25,826 bases of DNA from Candidatus Omnitrophota bacterium. GTDB lineage: Bacteria; Ratteibacteria; UBA8468; B48-G9; JAFGKM01. The stretch is taken from positions 1 to 25,826 of the forward strand of contig JAMWBY010000007.1 in assembly GCA_023818745.1 (NCBI GenBank), given 5' to 3'. A program made the translations under genes and the position numbers. This document shows, piece by piece, positions 24,187 to 25,826 of this stretch. The notes beneath the pieces are model-generated. The model was given only the letters and a program-made list of their open reading frames with translations, had not been told where the DNA came from and made no database searches. Every line of letters starts with the position of its first letter. Position 1 is the first letter of the stretch.

Positions 24187-24927
24187 TTAGAAGATTAGTT
24201 TTAAGGCAGAAATAAAAGCAAGGATTTGGACTAAATTATTAAATATTTTTTGAGGTATTTTTTTTAAGAAGATAATCCCAAGCAAAGCCCCAAGAGTAAT
24301 ACCAGGAATTAGTAAAAAATTAAGTTTTAATGAATATATATTTATTAAACCGAGTTTAGTAGAAAAAGGAACTTTAAACCAGTTTAAGATAAAAAAATAC
24401 CAGGCACCAGTTCCAACAAATTCTGTTTTTGGTAATTTCATAGCAAGAAGATAAATTATTAAAATAGGACCTGCTGCATTTGCCATCATAGTTGTGATAC
24501 CAGCAAAAAGTCCCATCAATGGAGCAAAATAAATACTTTCTGGAATTTTAATTTCTTTTTTATTCCAGTACCAATTAAGAAAAAGAATTGTAATTATTAT
24601 AATTCCGATAAATTTTGATAGTTGCTGGTCATTTATCTTTTGCATAAGAAAGTAACCGATAATAATTCCAAAAGTAGCAAAAGGTAAAAGACGAAAAATA
24701 TATTTCCATATTGCTTTTTTTCTATAATAACTTACTGCAAATATATCTCCCATTATAAGCATTGGTAAAATTATTCCAGTTGATGCCTTTGCAGGTAAAA
24801 TCATTGCAGTTAATGGTATAGCAAGGATCCCAACTCCTGGAATTCCTGTTTTTGAAACTCCAATTAAAAATGCATAAATTTCAAGAAAAAAAATCTTCAA
24901 AAAATTTAATTGGTAAATATTTTCCAT
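24187..24927 (-). CDS. TauE/SafE-family sulfite/sulfonate export-type permease
   Basis: A 246-aa inner-membrane protein with about 7-8 hydrophobic segments. The N-terminal repeat has the family's FLIGVSKTGIPGVGILAIPL, and the second half repeats it with MGLFAGITTMMANAAGPILIIYLL. Members move sulfite, sulfonates or other organic anions; substrate unknown. The ATG has no Shine-Dalgarno; a weak TATGCT lies 8 nt upstream, so a very short leader is possible. It is the last gene before the decayed region. Confidence 0.87.
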   Translation of the reverse strand: MENIYQLNFLKIFFLEIYAFLIGVSKTGIPGVGILAIPLTAMILPAKASTGIILPMLIMGDIFAVSYYRKKAIWKYIFRLLPFATFGIIIGYFLMQKINDQQLSKFIGIIIITILFLNWYWNKKEIKIPESIYFAPLMGLFAGITTMMANAAGPILIIYLLAMKLPKTEFVGTGAWYFFILNWFKVPFSTKLGLINIYSLKLNFLLIPGITLGALLGIIFLKKIPQKIFNNLVQILAFISALKLIF

Positions 24928-24968
24928 TTTTTAACAGCATATTTTGACATATTTTTTAAATTTAGTAA

Positions 24969-25478
24969 ACTTTTAAAATTATAAGTGAACCGGTCTTAAA
25001 ATATGAAATTCCAAATAAGTTGAGATTATTACATGTTTCAAAGAGAGTTTTAAATAGAACATATATTCTTTTTTGTTTATCAAATTGAAAAAGATGAAAA
25101 ATATATAAAAAGATTATGGGAAGAAATATTGTCTGCTTCAAATTTTCCAGATCGGAATTCAAAACATTTCTCTGATACAGCAGAAATAGCATAAACTTTT
25201 GCAATTGCTGATTTAACTGATGCCTATAGAAAGTATAGTAAAGATATAAAAAGGAGTATTTTATTTAATAAAAAAGATAAATATTTGATTGTTCAGGATG
25301 AGATTGAACTTAAAGCGAAAGAGATAATAGAACCTCAAAATATGAAGTTTATAGTTCTTTCTGCAAAACCACTACCATCTTCTCCCCATCCAGATAGGTA
25401 AAGTTCTAATCAGGAATAAAAAAATTTGCTTTAGATATAAAAGATATTGAAGGAGAAATAACCATTCTATCTTTCTAA
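24969..25478 (+). pseudogene. Decayed heparinase II/III-family gene
   Basis: Fragments in three stages fit one heparinase II/III protein. Frame starting 24969: EPVLKYEIPNKLRLLHVSKR and VLNRTYIL. After a shift at the T-run near 25070: YQIEKDEKYIKRLWEEIL, SASNFPDRNSKHFSDTAEIA, matching the family's FPDWNPxHFLDTAEMA. A TAA stop is at 25192-25194. Next, in the same frame, FAIADLTDAY and LIVQDEIEL match the C-terminal beta-sandwich, so several hundred bases between are deleted. A TAA at 25399 and a shift to GIKKFALDIKDIEGEITILS end it at 25476-25478. Both ends are clipped: a full gene would be over 1.5 kb. It once encoded a polysaccharide lyase-like enzyme. Identification is from memory of the family. 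Confidence 0.75.
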
Positions 25479-25547
25479 AATCTTATTTAACAAAAGAGGA
25501 ACTTTAGAATCTTTCCTGATTTTAAATTTTTAAAGGGCTGGTGAAAT

Positions 25548-25576
25548 TTTACAAATCTCTAAAATAAATATAAAAT
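25548..25576 (+). promoter_or_regulatory. Promoter of the deoxyhypusine synthase-like gene
   Basis: TTTACA (25548-25553), a 17-bp spacer and TAAAAT (25571-25576), with AAGGAG (25589-25594) and ATG at 25600 downstream. The region is otherwise AT-rich, so other hexamers (for example TATAAA at 25569) could serve. Confidence 0.55.
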
Positions 25577-25599
25577 ATAAAAATTGAGAAGGAGATAAT

Positions 25600-25826
25600 A
25601 TGGAAAAAACAAAAAAAGATTACCTGAAAAATCCAATTGAACATATTGATATAAAAAAAATAGATGCCATTCCAATAATTGAAATGTATTCTAAAATGGC
25701 TTTTTCTGCAAGAACTCTTGCATATGGAGCCAAACTTTATGAAAAGATGTTAAATGATGAAGATGTGAGTGTAATTCTATGTCTTGCTGGTTCTTTATTC
25801 AGTGCTGGACTTAAAAATGTTGTTTG
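25600..25826 (+). CDS. Deoxyhypusine synthase-like protein, N-terminal part
   Basis: An open frame from ATG after AAGGAG, cut by the right edge after 75 codons. Residues show the family opening: PIEHIDIKK, then MAFSARTLAYGAKLYEKML and VILCLAGSLFSAGLKNVV, which match the first Rossmann strands of NAD-dependent deoxyhypusine synthases. Bacteria lack eIF5A, and their DHS-like proteins are thought to act in polyamine synthesis (homospermidine-type transfer) or on unknown targets. The catalytic lysine lies beyond the window. Its nearness to pdaD suggests agmatine or polyamine chemistry. Confidence 0.85.
   Translation, partial: MEKTKKDYLKNPIEHIDIKKIDAIPIIEMYSKMAFSARTLAYGAKLYEKMLNDEDVSVILCLAGSLFSAGLKNVV

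Noticed and set aside
24962..25204. 80-aa minus-strand ORF
   Set aside because: It is antisense to the heparinase remnant, has no ribosome-binding site and no recognisable motif.
1..25826. CRISPR arrays, tRNA or rRNA genes, insertion sequences, riboswitches
   Set aside because: No regularly spaced repeats, cloverleaf-like GC-rich segments, transposase motifs or long conserved leaders were seen; most intergenic gaps are under 70 bp.

Overview
The window comes from a strongly AT-rich, gene-dense bacterial chromosome. The cell looks Gram-negative-like: it has a type IV pilus retraction ATPase, lipoboxes and SecG. Oxygen-independent or B12-linked enzymes (class II ribonucleotide reductase, a radical SAM enzyme, a URO-D-type methyltransferase homologue) suggest an anaerobe. 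The mix of a pyruvoyl arginine decarboxylase, a deoxyhypusine-synthase-like protein, IolB, GH5-like and heparinase-like carbohydrate genes, and TIGR03936/RNase G points to an uncultivated phylum of the Omnitrophota/Ratteibacteria kind. That placement is inference; no rRNA is present.

Layout. 1-4295, minus strand: glycerate kinase, nrdJ, an AmmeMemoRadiSam-type radical SAM enzyme, and the first 18 codons of an exported protein running off the left edge. 4360-6275, plus: transaldolase and a URO-D-family protein, ending against convergent pilT (6272-7378, minus). 7410-10770, plus: flavodoxin, RidA, a DUF192-like exported protein, a SYLF-domain exported protein and a glycosidase-like lipoprotein. 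10804-12742, plus: nusB, an exported DJ-1/PfpI protein and a UPF0104 membrane protein. 12729-16747, minus: one tight operon read as rmlD, Gfo/Idh oxidoreductase, purine nucleoside phosphorylase, a 47-aa zinc ribbon, rpsU with a TTG start, and a 1-phosphofructokinase-type kinase. The zinc ribbon and rpsU were found by reading the minus strand directly. 16841-24184, plus: secG, PPP phosphatase, Ser/Thr kinase, oligopeptide-binding lipoprotein, DUF2344 protein, RNase G, IolB, arginine decarboxylase and IspF, mostly overlapping or nearly touching. 24187-24927, minus: TauE/SafE permease. The only long apparently empty stretch (24928-25599) holds a decayed heparinase II/III gene. The right edge carries the start of a deoxyhypusine-synthase-like gene with a good promoter.

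Main points for a second look: (1) the heparinase II/III pseudogene, with two frameshifts, a nonsense codon and a large internal deletion; (2) four genes (glxK, flavodoxin, nusB, rmlD) whose -10 hexamer lies exactly 7 nt before the ATG with no Shine-Dalgarno, so they are probably leaderless; (3) a translationally coupled phosphatase-kinase-peptide-binding lipoprotein trio; (4) a purine nucleoside phosphorylase with Asp in place of the base-selecting Asn; (5) arginine decarboxylase and a DHS-like gene about 2 kb apart, hinting at agmatine/polyamine chemistry; (6) three convergent gene pairs that overlap or nearly touch, leaving no room for intrinsic terminators.
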